64,000 nucleotides of DNA from Silurus meridionalis (GCF_014805685.1 NC_060906.1:16526164-16590163), one strand, 5' to 3'; shown: positions 35,710-47,138, counted from the stretch's first letter. Numbers and translations: made by a program. Notes: generated by a model from the sequence alone, not told the origin.

Positions 35710-37440
35710 TTTATTTATTTATTTTTTTAATACAAAGTTTTCTATTTATTGACTTTTTATTTCCTAAAAGGACTGTCTTGTGTCAGGGCTATATAACAAA
35801 GACTACAAGGAAAGGTTTTGCTCTTTTGTGGTTTCTCAGTTGCACAAAAAGCTGTGAATTTCTTTCTTATTAACTGTAAGTGAGAGAAAAACAGAGCAGC
35901 GGATGACGGCACTGCCGATTTATAGCGCCTGTTACATGAGTAATTGCAGGAATTTTATCAATATTTTTTATATGGCAAATGCATCTATAATTCAAAGAGA
36001 TAAGTTTTCCTGCATCTTTTCTCCTTTAGATGTTTCACAGATCTAAAGGTCGTTGTTCTCTGTCTGTGTCCTCTTGTCGAGGCCAGTACGGTGCAGGGAA
36101 TTTGCATCAGAATGGAAATTAGACCGTGCCCCCTTGCCGGGGTGCATTCACCGACGTCCTGGGCATTGTCCATGGATTTTCATGCAAGTCTGCTCTGGTG
36201 AAATGCGCCACGCCGAACCCATGCTGAAACCAGCGTGTTTGACTTTGAGTGCATTTCCTTCCTTATGTCCTGCCTTGTTTAATGCACACAGCAGCTGTGT
36301 GTGTGACCAAGTGTGTTGTAAACGCCTCCATTGTGTCTGCAGTTACTGTCCAAGCAGGAAGTAACGGAGTGAGATGTTTACATGTGAGGAGAGAATTGGA
36401 TCACTGTGCCGACTTTATGACAGCTTTTCCATTGTATGCGAGTCGTTGACACCAGTCTCTTATCTGCCAGGAGGTGGTGTGGCGGTGATGGGGGTGATGG
36501 GGGGTGCTGGGGGTCACAGCGCACCAGGATGAGTGTGCGGAAATGGGAGATGTCACCGACTGGCGGTGATGCGAGTGTACGAGTGCATCCCAATGAGGTG
36601 CTTTAGTTCCTGCCTAAGCTATAGCTTCTCTCATACACACAGCTGCAGGATCAGCACTGAGAAACACACTCAACGCATTTATGAGCAATGAAAAATTCGT
36701 CCTAAGGTAAGCAGATTTAGATGAGAAATGGGGTGTTCTATAAAATATGAAATAAAATGCAGGCCATTTTAAGATCTGGTTGTAACTGGATCTCTGTTAT
36801 AGATGGAAAGAGCAGCAATGGGTTCTCTGATTCATCAATCAGCAGCACATTGTTTGGCCTCATAAAATAAATCCTAATTGTCATCTTTGTATGTGGGTAA
36901 ATATTCCACTTCACTGTTTTATTCCTCAGTCTCTGCTCTGTGTGTGTATTGTTTTGCAGTACATCAGTAACTTTACTCTGTGTGTAATAAGAGCTGGTGT
37001 CAGGCCTGTGTTAAGGCCGAGCTGTGACCCGTTTGTATGGGTTTGGAGTTAATATTAGTGCACTCAGATTTATGATGACTTCTTGGCCTCAGCCTCTGAC
37101 ACCTCACCTCTCACCTTCACAAGTTTCTCACTCCAGCTTACTTGTTTATAACATTTGGGAACTTAGGAGCTAAACTTAGATGACTGTGTTACAGGTGGGA
37201 GGGTATTATGTTTAGTACGATATAGGATGTAATAAATCGGTTTCTTTAAGTGTTACTTTGTATCATCTGAGCATTTTCTGTCTTTTTGTTGTGTCAAACA
37301 ACAAAAGTCTGATGTGTGTTTCACAAACTGCAAATCTGCCTTATTTTACTGCCTATTTGTACTTATTTCAAGCTTGAAATAGGCTTGTTGTGTTGGCAGA
37401 TTGTTAGGAAGAATACAAGCATGAAATAAGTGTGTTAAAC
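35710..37440. other. Mostly unannotated intron-like sequence
   Basis: Apart from the doubtful exon at 36,643 I see no supported element. The block 36,030-36,600 is richer in G+C and lacks repeats. Confidence 0.45.
36643..36706 (+). CDS. Doubtful small exon
   Basis: Between ACACACAG (ending 36,642) and a strong donor CTAAG/GTAAGC there is an open frame reading AAGSALRNTLNAFMSNEKFVLR if entered in phase 1, which the 34.4-kb exon would supply. An alternative acceptor six bases on (CTGCAG) keeps the same frame. It exits in phase 2, which does not fit the phase-1 acceptors at 59,803 and 60,726, and the acceptor tract is weak. Possibly a cryptic or alternative exon, possibly chance. Confidence 0.22.
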
Positions 37441-37446
37441 TATGCA

Positions 37447-38030
37447 CTTTATATATAAAAGTTTGTGGACACCTGGCCTTAACTTTTTTTTGAGCATCCC
37501 ATTCCACATTTAGCCCCAATTACCTATTATAAAAAATATTCACTCTTCTGGAACGATGGTCCACTAAATTTTGTGAAAGTCTAGAGACTAGAATGATTGT
37601 GGGATTGTGCTCATTCAGCCACAAAGGTGTTAGTAAAGTGTAATGCTACCACATCCTAAGACTACAATTAGGCACCTGCAACTTTGTGGTAAACGTTTGG
37701 TAAAGAGCCACATGGTAGCCACATGGTAGGGGAGTGGTAGATCGGAAGGTCAGGGGTTCAAGCCCCGGTATCGCCAAGCTGCCACTCTTGGGCCCTTGAG
37801 CAAGGCCCTTAACCCTCTGTGCTCCAGGGGCGCCGTATCATGGCTGACCCTGCGCTCTGACCCCTGTTTCCAAGCAAAAACTGGGATATGTGGAGAACAA
37901 ATTTCACTGTGCTGTAATGTACTGTATATGTGACAAATAAAGGCTATTCTATTCTATTCTATTCTATTCTATTCTATTCTATTCTATATGACTGGAAAAA
38001 GCAGTTGTCCCAATATTTTTGTCCTCAGTA
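37447..38030 (-). mobile_element. Tc1-like element, subfamily A, split by a SINE
   Basis: From 'TATATAAAAGTTTGTGGACA' to 'CAATATTTTTGTCCTCAGTA' on the plus strand; the relic transposase reads on the minus strand. The middle is deleted (from the 'GGTGTTAGTAAAGT' block straight to 'AATTAGGCACCTGCAACTTT'). The SINE at 37,716-37,986 interrupts it between 'GTAAAGAGCCACAT' and 'ATGACTGGAAAA'. Confidence 0.75.
37716..37986 (+). mobile_element. tRNA-derived SINE with (ATTCT)n tail
   Basis: The head has a good B-box-like GGGTTCAAGCCCC, the A-box part is shortened. The body carries 'CTTGAGCAAGGCCCTTAACC', 'ATGGCTGACCCTGCGCTCTG', 'GGGATATGTGGAGAACAAAT' and 'TTTCACTGTGCTGTAATGTA'. The tail 'GACAAATAAAGGCT' is followed by about eight ATTCT units. 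Such SINEs are transcribed by RNA polymerase III from the internal A and B boxes and spread with a LINE's reverse transcriptase. The same family is at 42,895-43,105. Confidence 0.85.
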
Positions 38031-39169
38031 TAAGTATAGTATAATAAGTAAGTTTATAATATTATAATTGGTTTATTTGTAATTTTATCACTTTTGACTG
38101 TAGTCAAGTTTTTGTTTTGTTTTATTTCTTTTTTTCTTTTGCAGGGAAATTAGTAAAATAAATCCTAAATAAATCGATAAATTTTTTGGGGTTTTTTTAG
38201 AATATAGTCAAGAAAATGTCATTGTGTGTTTAGACTTGCATAGAGCTAGACAAATATCATTTCTTCATCACAAAATCAGTGTAGTTTTTTCTTTTTCTTT
38301 TTTCTTTTTGGAAACCCAATATTATGAAAAAGGCTCTGTGGTGTTGGACTTTGCATCTTTATAAACACTGCAAATGTTTAACTCTTTAACTGTTTTTGAA
38401 ACTTAAAGCAAAAAATACTTTTGTGGCATAACAAACAAGAAACTCGGTTTTTATCAGATGTAAATGGGTACATTTTCCCCCAGGAATACTGACCTGGAAG
38501 CAGGGCAGGACATTTCCTCTAAAATCCTATACATTTAGAAACAAACATAATCCTTCCTCTCATAACTGCTCATAGTGCTAAATTTAAACTATGTATTTAT
38601 GCGCTTGGCACCAACACACACACAGGCCTGGTTAAAGTGCCCTAAAAGTGCCCCAGCCCTCTTTTTTTTTTTATAAAGCCTATAATTATGGGCTGTCAGA
38701 CTCATGTAGTAGACCCATAATTTTAGAAAAGGCCGGTTGCTGCGTGACAGGATGTTTGCCAGCAATCATGGCAGTGTGCTACCCCGTGCCAGTGCTGATC
38801 CACTGTGCGGTGTGGGGTTTGTTTGGCAGTGCCTGTCTTTGTGCTATAAATGTGGAATTGTAACAGCGATTATTCAAGTGGCAAATTTGAATGATAGTGA
38901 TAAGTTTGTCAAGTGTTGTGGCTGGAGGATGTGCCAGTACTCATCCTCGGATGTGCTGTGGTATTGCTGATCCTCTGTGGTAGTTCTGATCCTCTGTGTC
39001 AGGACTGATCTAACTAATCATTTGCAGCTCTTGGCAGACACCCGTAGCCAGCGTAATCTCATTTGTACCATTCTACACTTTGTACAATTGTGTGTTTATG
39101 GGCCTTGCTCAATGATTTGAAGTCACAATCCACATTGTAAACACTGAGCTAGCACTTCCTTTACTAATC

Positions 39170-39895
39170 CCACTAATGACTGTGACTGCACTGACTTAGA
39201 GTGGAACTACAGTTTTTGTGCCAATGTTGCTCTTTATGTGGCACTGATCTAAAGGATCTACGTTTTTTTTTGTTTGTTTGTTTTTTTGTAGCAGTATAGA
39301 TCCTCTGCTTAGCTGCTGCGTTTGTACCTTTGTGGCAGCAGCGATCGACAGTGGCGGTGCAGTTTCTTTTTGACCCAATGATCTTTTGTGACCATACTTT
39401 TTCTCTTCGACAGCACTGACCAATAGTGGAACTACAGGGTTTTTTGGCAGCACTAATCCTCTGTGGCAGAACCTTTTTTTTGTGGCAGCACTCATCTACA
39501 GTGGCAGTACAGTTTCGTTGTGGCAGTGTTGATTCCATGTGGTAGTGCTGGTTCTCTGTGGCATTACATTTTCTGTGGCAGCATTTGAGCTACTGTGGCA
39601 GTACAGTTTCTTTGTTGTGATCCGATGTGGCAGCACAAATCTACAGGAGCAGTGCTGTTCCTCTGTTGCAGTACCTTTTCTCTGTGGCATCACTTCACTA
39701 CGGTGGCAGTGCTGATCCTCTGTGGCAGTACCTTTTCTTGTGGTAGCACTAATAAATGGTGGAAGTGCTGATCCTCCGTGGCAGTACCTTTTCTAAGTAG
39801 CAGCTCTAATGTATAGTAGCAATGCTGATTCTCTGTGGCAGTATCTTTTCTCAGTGGCATCACTTACCTACTTTGGCAGTGCTGTTCCTCTGTGA
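39170..39895. repeat. Degenerate tandem repeat, roughly 60-bp period
   Basis: The words 'GTGGCAGTGCTGATCCTCTG' and 'GTGGCAGTACCTTTTCT', and 'GTGGCAGCACT' recur a dozen or so times with many substitutions and indels; weaker traces extend back to about 38,940. The minus strand frames across it (for example 39,173-39,538) are by-products with no protein signature. Confidence 0.75.
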
Positions 39896-40404
39896 CAATT
39901 ATGACTCACACTGAAGTCATTTGTTTTTGAGCAATGTATGCGCAATTACACATGGTCATTTAAATAAAGTAGTTAAATTTCAATTGAAAGCATTTTACAA
40001 CTCATTGTATCACTATTGATAGGGAGCCTTTATTTAAAGCTTAAAGAATTGTTTTTTAGTCTTCATTAAAAGGAGGATCTCAACCTAGGTTTTAGGTTGC
40101 ATAACTCTGTGTCTTATCACATTCTTTCTAGGCTGCACTGTTGTCAATCCAGATAAAAACATTGTTTTATCTATTTCTCAGCATAGTGAGATAGCAGTAT
40201 TGTTATGAAGTTGAGCTGCATCTTGTGTGTATTTCAATAAAATGTAATGAAATGTAAACTTATCAGTGGTGCCTGACTTTGTTTGTTGTTTCCTGCTTTT
40301 ATAAAGAATATATGCACTGTTCATAACTGCTTATAGCGTTTTTTATACAATGTTGTTTTTATGGATAAAAATATAATTTGCAAACTAATTTGACATATTT
40401 GACT

Positions 40405-40508
40405 AGATGTCATTACTGTGTTATCTTACTGTAAATCTTAACCCATTTATCTTTTTCTTTCTTTTCCCCGCTGCTTGCCGGTTATTATTTGAATCATTTC
40501 AGGTAAGT
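40405..40508 (+). promoter_or_regulatory. Candidate recursive splice site 2
   Basis: No AG occurs for about 95 bases before the site. The tract 'CTTTTTCTTTCTTTTCCCCG' and 'GAATCATTTC' leads to AG at 40,501-40,502, immediately followed by GTAAGTT. This is a very good acceptor fused to a near-perfect donor with no exon between. A further donor-like GG/GTAATT about 95 bases on (40,598) could end an 'RS exon' of the kind vertebrate recursive sites use. It lies on the same strand as the exon candidates. Confidence 0.5.
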
Positions 40509-40509
40509 T

Positions 40510-41555
40510 AATCTCTAAATCTTCCAAATTATTTCTGAAGTCCTGGTCATATGGTGCTCTGATGTCCAGAGACAAAAACGGCAAAATGCTTTCAGGGGTA
40601 ATTGTGAAGTTTTTTGTAACGTATATAATTTTTTATTTTGACCAAAATCTGTTTATTATACGAAGCAGTAGCACTTCCTATACTATACTATACAAACTAG
40701 ACTAGACGGTTTGATACTGAACGCTGTGTCTGTTTTGTTTGTGTATCATGGCACGACAGAGGTCAGCCCTGATAAGCTCCTCTCTGTGGCTTGCCTCTGC
40801 GTGCAGGTACATTTTATCTGATTACAAATTGCAGGGTGTACCGTAAGTCCACACTGTTCCGGTTACGTGCATTCATACCGTATCTTTCCATTGTGAGTCA
40901 AACTGCAACAATCCAACAGCATTTTCTACACCGACATCATGCCATTTGGTTTATCCGTTTATATGTCTTCAGACTCGGAAGCGACATGCGTCAGAACCCT
41001 CGAGTCTTCATGCAATAAAAGGTTACAGGATTTGTTTCACAAATCCTGTTTAGTATTGCGTGTTTAATTTGGAGTGTATGACCCCTGTTGAAATCCCATC
41101 AACCGAAGATTGAGTTAGATTCTGGGGTGCTGACTGATTTCTATAGCTGTGGATTCTACACACTTTCAGGACCTTCTATCTCATTTGTGTGAATTCTGCT
41201 ACAATTCTTGTTTCTATGTATGTATTTGTTTGTTTGTTTATTGGGTTTGTTGAGTCAGTGGTGCATATACAACACAATTGATGTGCTTAAATGATTTGTC
41301 TGGACGCAATGGCAAACCGTTAAGTATTGACTCCGCCCCATTTTCTACTTTTAAATCAAAGGATATATTATATATAAATATAATTTATATTTATTCACTT
41401 TTTCTAATACATGATTGATTTGAGAATAGCTGCTAATTCACAGGGACTTATTATGACAGATTCTCACTTGAATGAATATAAATCTTCGGCATCTTTAGCA
41501 GGAGTCTCTGGCGTCAGCATGATTTTCTCCATGGGAGAGTCTTCAGAACAGAGTA
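40510..41555. other. Unannotated sequence
   Basis: No exon or repeat could be supported here. Confidence 0.45.
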
Positions 41556-41566
41556 TATGACATGAG

Positions 41567-42632
41567 TATGTCTTCAACTAATGATTCTGATAATCAATTA
41601 ATCGGATGGTTATTGTTTATTTATTTCAATTAATTGACTAATTTGAGCATTTGAGTATGCAAGGTGAAGCAGTTTGTATAAATCAACATTTGTATTGTTT
41701 TTAATAATAATGGCAGATGACAAGTTGACAACCATGGTTAAAGAAATCTATATAAAATATAATACAAAATTGTTTTGGTAAAAACCTGGTAAAAAATACA
41801 GATATAAGCAGTTAGAATATATAATACATTTTGTCTAATAATTAAATGATATATGCACAAACTAAAAATACAAACCTTGAAAACAAGCATTTAAACGTAG
41901 TAAAGCCGCAGAAAATCACGTTTGACAACATATAAGTTGCTGTTGTAGCAGACAAATGCTATGAAAAGAGAATGGAACGGAGAAACGCAGCAGGCCAACA
42001 GACTTTATTAAAAAAAGGAAAAAATGCATTGGTGTATAAATGCATACACATTCGCCGAAAAACCACAACAGTGAGTAAAATGTAATTATTTACTACTTAT
42101 GTTATTTGCTGCTTTTAGATGTAGTGTTTGTTCGCACCGTTTTAATCGAATCCATCGCTATGTTGCGAGCGAACTGATTGTGCAACCTGAGTCACGACAG
42201 AACAGATCCAGTGCGACTGTCCTGAAGTTACAAACCAACAGTTTACACAACAGCACTTCATTAAACTACACCATTTTCACATGATGAGGTTTATACAAAT
42301 TTTGCTCACCATGCTGATGTTTTGCCTTCTGTGACACTATGTGCTTGTGCATCACTGTGGTACTTCCATACCACACAAGCGCCGCTTTGCATAACTTGCA
42401 GGTTACAGTGTTCTTTGTAGCGTTTAATGTAAAAAGCCTTGGATGACTTGGGCACACTTTTTCTTGCTTCCGGTTGACCCTGTACTCTCCGCTTTTTCGC
42501 GAGCGGCTGCATGAGCCTTCCCTCACACTAACCCGTAACTTAAGCAGCCCAACTTATCGATAACGGCATTCATTGACAAAGAATTTCATTATTGATTTTT
42601 AGCGATTTTATCGTTTAGTTGTTGCAGCTTTA
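41567..42632 (-). mobile_element. hAT element with perfect 8-bp target-site duplication
   Basis: Flanked on both sides by GACATGAG (41,559-41,566 and 42,633-42,640), the 8-bp duplication typical of hAT insertion. The ends are worn inverted repeats (TATGTCTTCAACTAATG; on the other strand TAAAGCTGCAACAACTAAA). The interior keeps a BED zinc-finger coding relic on the minus strand, but the RNase-H-like catalytic region is absent at 1,066 bp (autonomous hATs are about 2.5-5 kb). Confidence 0.85.
42266..42526 (-). pseudogene. hAT transposase N-terminal fragment, BED-type zinc finger
   Basis: An 86-codon minus-strand frame. After a basic start it reads HPRLFTLNATKNTVTCKLCK and then STTVMHKHIVSQKAKH: a C-x2-C pair (Cys43, Cys46) and later histidines (His60/62, His70), the pattern of BED fingers, which bind DNA at the N-terminus of hAT transposases. 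The Trp/Phe-rich lead of a classical BED domain is only partly present and the His spacing is loose. A donor-like ATG/GTGAGC follows His72, so the original gene may have been spliced there. No catalytic domain follows in the element, so it is a pseudogene. Confidence 0.65.
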
Positions 42633-42663
42633 GACATGAGTCATTGCTATAAATGGAAAAAAA

Positions 42664-42856
42664 TATGACGTGTAGCTTATTGGATAAAATATTAGACTTC
42701 AGATAGGAAGGTCATTAGTTCAAATCTCAACTCGGCCAGGCTGGGCCCTTGAGCAAGGCCCTCAACTCTCAACTGCATTGTGTATAAAATAGATCATTGT
42801 AAGTTGCTCTGGATAAGGATGTCTGCCAAATGTAATAAGTATAAATGTAAATGTAA
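42664..42856 (+). mobile_element. tRNA-derived SINE with L2-type tail
   Basis: A tRNA-like head ('GTAGCTTATTGGATAAAATA', 'AGTTCAAATCTCAACTC', worn A and B boxes), then 'GGGCCCTTGAGCAAGGCCCT', and the tail 'GTAAGTTGCTCTGGATAAGG' 'ATGTCTGCCAAATG' ending in short TAAATG units. It is a different family from the 37.7-kb SINE. Confidence 0.8.
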
Positions 42857-42894
42857 GAGTAACACAATTTGGAATGTTCTTGGATAACAGCATC

Positions 42895-43105
42895 TGGGGG
42901 ATGCTCTGGGTTATTCATCAGAAGGTTGGGGGTTCAAGCCCTAGTATGGCCATGCTGCTACTCTAGTGCCCTTAACCCTCTGTGCTCCAGAGGAACTGTG
43001 TCATGGCTGACCCCGCACTCTAACCCCAGCTTCCTAACATTGCTGGGATATGCGAAGAAAGAATTTCACTGTGCTATAATGTACATGTGGCAAGAAAAAA
43101 AACCT
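42895..43105 (+). mobile_element. tRNA-derived SINE, same family as 37.7 kb
   Basis: 'AGAAGGTTGGGGGTTCAAGC' (B box), 'CCCTTAACCCTCTGTGCTCC', 'GTCATGGCTGACCCCGCACT', 'GGGATATGCGAAGAAAGAAT' and 'TTTCACTGTGCTATAATGTA' match the 37,716 copy. It lacks the GAGCAAGG step and has an A-rich tail instead of ATTCT units. Confidence 0.8.
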
Positions 43106-43109
43106 ACTA

Positions 43110-44133
43110 TGGATATTTATCTATAACGGCGTAACTCTGTTATGTTGTATATTATACTTGATAGTAAAGACTGTTGTGGATTATAGAGAAATAAAAAATT
43201 TACATATGCATCATACTTATCATTTTTATTTGATTGAAGTATTCACTGCAAAATGCCTGAACTTATTCTGAACATAATGTCATTTCTCAGTATTTCTTTT
43301 AGTCTTCTTTTTTTGAGGTGTTTTTTCTGTCCTGTCAGCAAGTTTTGGTCATTCTCTGTCCAGGTTATTTGATTGGCTCACTGGAAATCGATGCCTATTA
43401 TAGGTTCTTGTGCTCACAGTGCTAGTGCTGATTTCACTAATTTCTACTCAGCATCTTCACTCACTGTGCCTGAGCGTCTGACTGTTGTAAAACGCCAGGC
43501 TGATCTTAGTCATGGATGTCTGCAGAAACCAGTCAGAAGTCTCTAGACGGAGACCGACTTTTGGCATACAGCCCAAATGATGAATAATTTTTCAGCTACA
43601 TGACACGTTTCGATTAAAGTCATAGAGAACACTGACACCACTCAAGGGTAAAGAAAAGAAGGGAGAGCAGGTGATCAGCCTGGGAATGCTGGTTGCTGAA
43701 GGTGAGAATGTCTTTGGAGTCTCCGCGTCTTTGCTTCCTTCAACGGCACCCTCATGCACGTCACTGATCTCTCAGGCAACAAAACAAAGTATTTTTATAT
43801 CCCATGTACAAATGTTGGATAAGGGGTCCATTTCAGAACCGTAGTGCCTAGACAAGAAACTCTGCTAGCTAAATGTGGTTCCATAGCACACGTAAACACA
43901 GCATATAGAGTATAAACTGCAACACATCAGAAATAAGCCTAATTTTGTTGACTCAGTGTGTCACAATCGAGTGGAATCGAGTGGGGTTAGTAAAATTGAT
44001 TGACAGTAAAGACATCTGAATAAAATGTAATTGATAAAGGGAACATAATTTAATTGCTGGTCTGTGAGGAAAGAAAACGGAGGCTGTGCCAAGTGTTTTT
44101 GTGGTTCCTGGGCTGGCTGGATGCCATGGTGTG

Positions 44134-44232
<99 letters not shown>

Positions 44233-45950
44233 AGAGAGAGGGAGGTATCTAGGGGTGTGTCTTTGGTAAATGGGAAGCAAGAATGAACAGAAACAGTGAA
44301 TCAATGAGATGTATGTGTGTGTGTGTGTGAGTGGTTGAATATGTCAGCAAAGAGCAAGAGCCATGTCCTGTGTGGAAGGTAAGTCAATAGCTGTGTCTAA
44401 TCATATATGCCGTTTTCTCTTAGCGCAAGTGCTGGTTATGTTAATACCTGAATTATATCCTAAAACCGCTGGGGAAATTTGAATGAGAATGATGTTTGAG
44501 CTTTTGCCTGTTTAGCCGAACTCAGTGTAGCAGAAGGGGCAGAGACATCCATTGCCTCAACAGTTCGAATTTTCAGAACGAATTTTGTATATTTTGTACT
44601 GTGAACTCAATAATGATCCAATGAAGACACGAAAATAAACTGTGTAATTATTGTTGTGCATTTAGTCAAAAATTACAAAGATGCCTTCAGCATGCAACAC
44701 TGCAGACTAATAGACTTCACAATGACAAACTGCTTTGCTGCTTTACATGCGGTCAGTTATATATACATTTTCTTTGTAGCATAGCAAAGTTTCAGTTTGC
44801 TTGGTGTGGCTGAGAGGGGTAAAGTTGTGAATATGGGGTTCAGGGAGCTTTCAAAGCAATGTTGTTCTATTAATTAGTAAAAAACAATATCACAGAATAT
44901 GCAAATTCACTTCCTTATAGCTGATAATTGATAAATAAATTGAAGTTTTTGACACACAGACTAAGAAGCCTATACATTAAACATTAAATAAGGATTGATG
45001 TGTCTGTGGGTAGAGCTGAAGAATGAATCTAGTGACCAAACCAAAATGATGACATGTGGACCTGTGTTATCCTTTAAAATCAGAAGGGATCGTGATTGTA
45101 AATAAAAAGTGTGTGCCAGAGCAGAAATGTTGGTTTTAAATTGTTCTTTACTGCAATAGGTTTGTATTTTGGGGTATATTTTAACCAGGGTTATTATCTT
45201 TAACTGTTGTGTGTGAACATGTGTCAGGTGCTGACAGTTGTTGCACACATGGTGTTGTTTCTGCACAGCTGCTCCCCATGCAGCAGCTCTTTGCTCCTCC
45301 ATGCTTCATCTGATTCCCTCTCTACAGTGGATTAGTATATTTATTTAGCCAGTGAAGCTTTAATCTTTTTGGCCTTTTTGAATTGAGAGTCTTCAAAGCC
45401 AACTAATTCTCTCACCCTTTTAAAAGTACATTAACTGAATACTTGTTTTTCTCATCGAACTATGACTCAGTGTGCTTTTACACATCAGATACAGTCATCT
45501 TAAAACTTCCTTTAGCTTATGCTGGCGACTGATTATCTGTCCTTGAGTCATAGACAGACACGTTTTTGTGTCGGTTTTCGCTTGAAATTAAGTCGATACT
45601 GTAAAGCAGATGTTCCGAGTTTTCCACACTGACTCATAAACCATGTGAATATAAATAACATGGTTTGGTGTGGGAAGATATGCTGGGGGGAAACCACTAT
45701 ATCATGAAATCTAAAGACACGATCATGAGTAAAAAATGATTGGCATTAAAACTTTTCAACCATAAGATTATTCAAGTTGTATTGCCAGAGCTTTTGTATG
45801 AACAGAACACACTACATTACTTGTCATATCGACTGTATGTGTTGATATGTGTTTGTGTCGCTCTGTTTTAACGTTCCGACAATTGTAACGCTTCTATGAA
45901 TTATAATTCCTAAGGGTCCTTAAAAAATATTTTTGTTACAGTGGATTATC
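43110..45950. other. Unannotated sequence
   Basis: No supported exon. Donor-like sites at 43,702 (GAAG/GTGAGA) and 44,379 (GGAAG/GTAAGT) lack a convincing acceptor or coding context upstream. Confidence 0.45.
44136..44241. repeat. Compound (GT)n(GA)n microsatellite
   Basis: About 55 bases of GT pass directly into about 50 bases of GA with a short A-run. The GA half is a polypurine tract. Confidence 0.95.
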
Positions 45951-45959
45951 TACCCTAGA

Positions 45960-46125
45960 TTTACATTTTACCTTTATAGCATTTGGTAGACCCTTATATC
46001 CAACTGAGCAACTATGGGGTTAAGGGCCTTGCTCAGGGGCCCAGGAGAGGCAGCTTAGTGTGACTGGGATTTGAATTCATGATCTTCAGATCCAAAGTCC
46101 AATGCCTTAACCACCTAGATGCATG
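45960..46125 (-). mobile_element. tRNA-derived SINE with L2-type tail, inverted
   Basis: On the minus strand: A box near TAGGTGGTTAAGGCATTGG, B box near ATGAATTCAAATCCC, then 'GCCCCTGAGCAAGGCCCTTA' and 'GTTGGATATAAGGGTCTACC' 'AAATGCTATAAAGGTAAAAT'. Nearly full length. It is adjacent to a Tc1 copy starting about 30 bases downstream. Confidence 0.8.
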
Positions 46126-46154
46126 GTACCTAAGAAACTGTATAAAACTGTATC

Positions 46155-46465
46155 AAATGTATAAAATGTCTTTGGATGCAATAGCATTAGATCTTCCCTT
46201 CACTTTTGATCTAGGAGACCCAAAACCTGTTCCAGCATGACAATCCCCTTGTGCACAAAGCCAGCCCCATGAAAATATGGCTTGCATGGGTTAAAGTGGA
46301 AGAACTTGAGTGGCCTGCTATAGAGCTCTTATCTCAATCCTACTGTGAACACCTTTGTACCCCCGGCCTCCTCATCCTACATCAGTGGCTGACTTTACCA
46401 ACACCTCTTTGCCTGAATGAGTTAAAACCACAACAACGCTTCGAAATCTATTGGAACATCTTATA
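46155..46465 (+). mobile_element. Tc1-like element, subfamily A, 5' truncated
   Basis: Starts inside the transposase relic ('TGTCTTTGGATGCAATAGCA'). A plus frame reads HKASPMK then VKVEELEWPA, the worn segment after the second catalytic Asp of Tc1 transposases, followed by the SPDLNP-region relic (TCTCAATCCTACTG) and the C-terminal block to 'CTATTGGAACATCTT'. Stops break it. Confidence 0.8.
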
Positions 46466-46987
46466 TATAATAATATCTCATATAGAGAAAAAAGCTCGGT
46501 GAGTGACGTCAGTGCTGTATGCATCTGGGTGTTTGTATTAGTGATGCGATGAAGGTGTGTGAGATGGAGACTGTACGTTTCCCTTTTTAATTTGTGTGTG
46601 ACTGAGTAGATGTGAGAATAGCAGAAAAAAGTGCGACTTCCACACGTGATGTGGAGCTGAAGGAAAAATGGCAGTTCGGGATAAATATAGCACCGTTTGC
46701 AGTCTAATCACACAGCACTGAAAACCTGACACGTGAAACAACAGAGTGACTCAAACTGTTCATTTTTAGATTTGGCTTCTTTTTTTTTGCTACCATAACC
46801 ACTAACAGAGTCACTCCTCATGATGTTTTCACAAAGTCTGCTTCAGGTCAGATGCATGTATGATCCTCAAGACCTGCACTGTTAATAGGCCTCGAGTGGC
46901 CTGAGTCCAAGCTCAGTATTTCATTCTGTATGTAATTAAAGTGTAATTATCTGTTGAAGAAAGGCTGAGATTGGGGTATACACTGTT

Positions 46988-47095
46988 TTCTTCTTTTTCT
47001 TCTTCTTCTTTCGGCTTCTCCCATTAGTGGTCACCACAGCGGATCATCCGTGACCATACCCCCCTGTCCTCTACATCTGCCTCTTTCAAACCAAG
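46988..47095 (+). repeat. Fragment of a dispersed fish repeat ('CACAGCGGATCATC')
   Basis: 'TTCTTCTTTCGGCTTCTCCC' followed by 'GTCACCACAGCGGATCATCC' and 'CCCCTGTCCTCTACATCTGC' is the start of a repeat that I know from many teleost genomes. Only about 100 bases are present. Confidence 0.55.
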
Positions 47096-47138
47096 GGGTA
47101 TATACTGTTTTGTTAGGTACAGTCTTTATAGTATTCAC

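Noticed and set aside
39173..39538. A Cys/His-rich minus-strand frame resembling zinc-finger repeats
   Set aside because: The Cys and His come from GTGGCAG-rich tandem repeats read backwards; spacing does not fit any zinc-finger class and shifts frame between units.
37716..43105. tRNA-like B-box sequences as possible tRNA genes
   Set aside because: They are heads of SINEs with worn A boxes and SINE bodies directly attached; no complete cloverleaf can be formed.
44341..44378. ATG followed by a strong GTAAGT donor (MSAKSKSHVLCG)
   Set aside because: It leaves in phase 2, has poor start context and lies just after microsatellite DNA.
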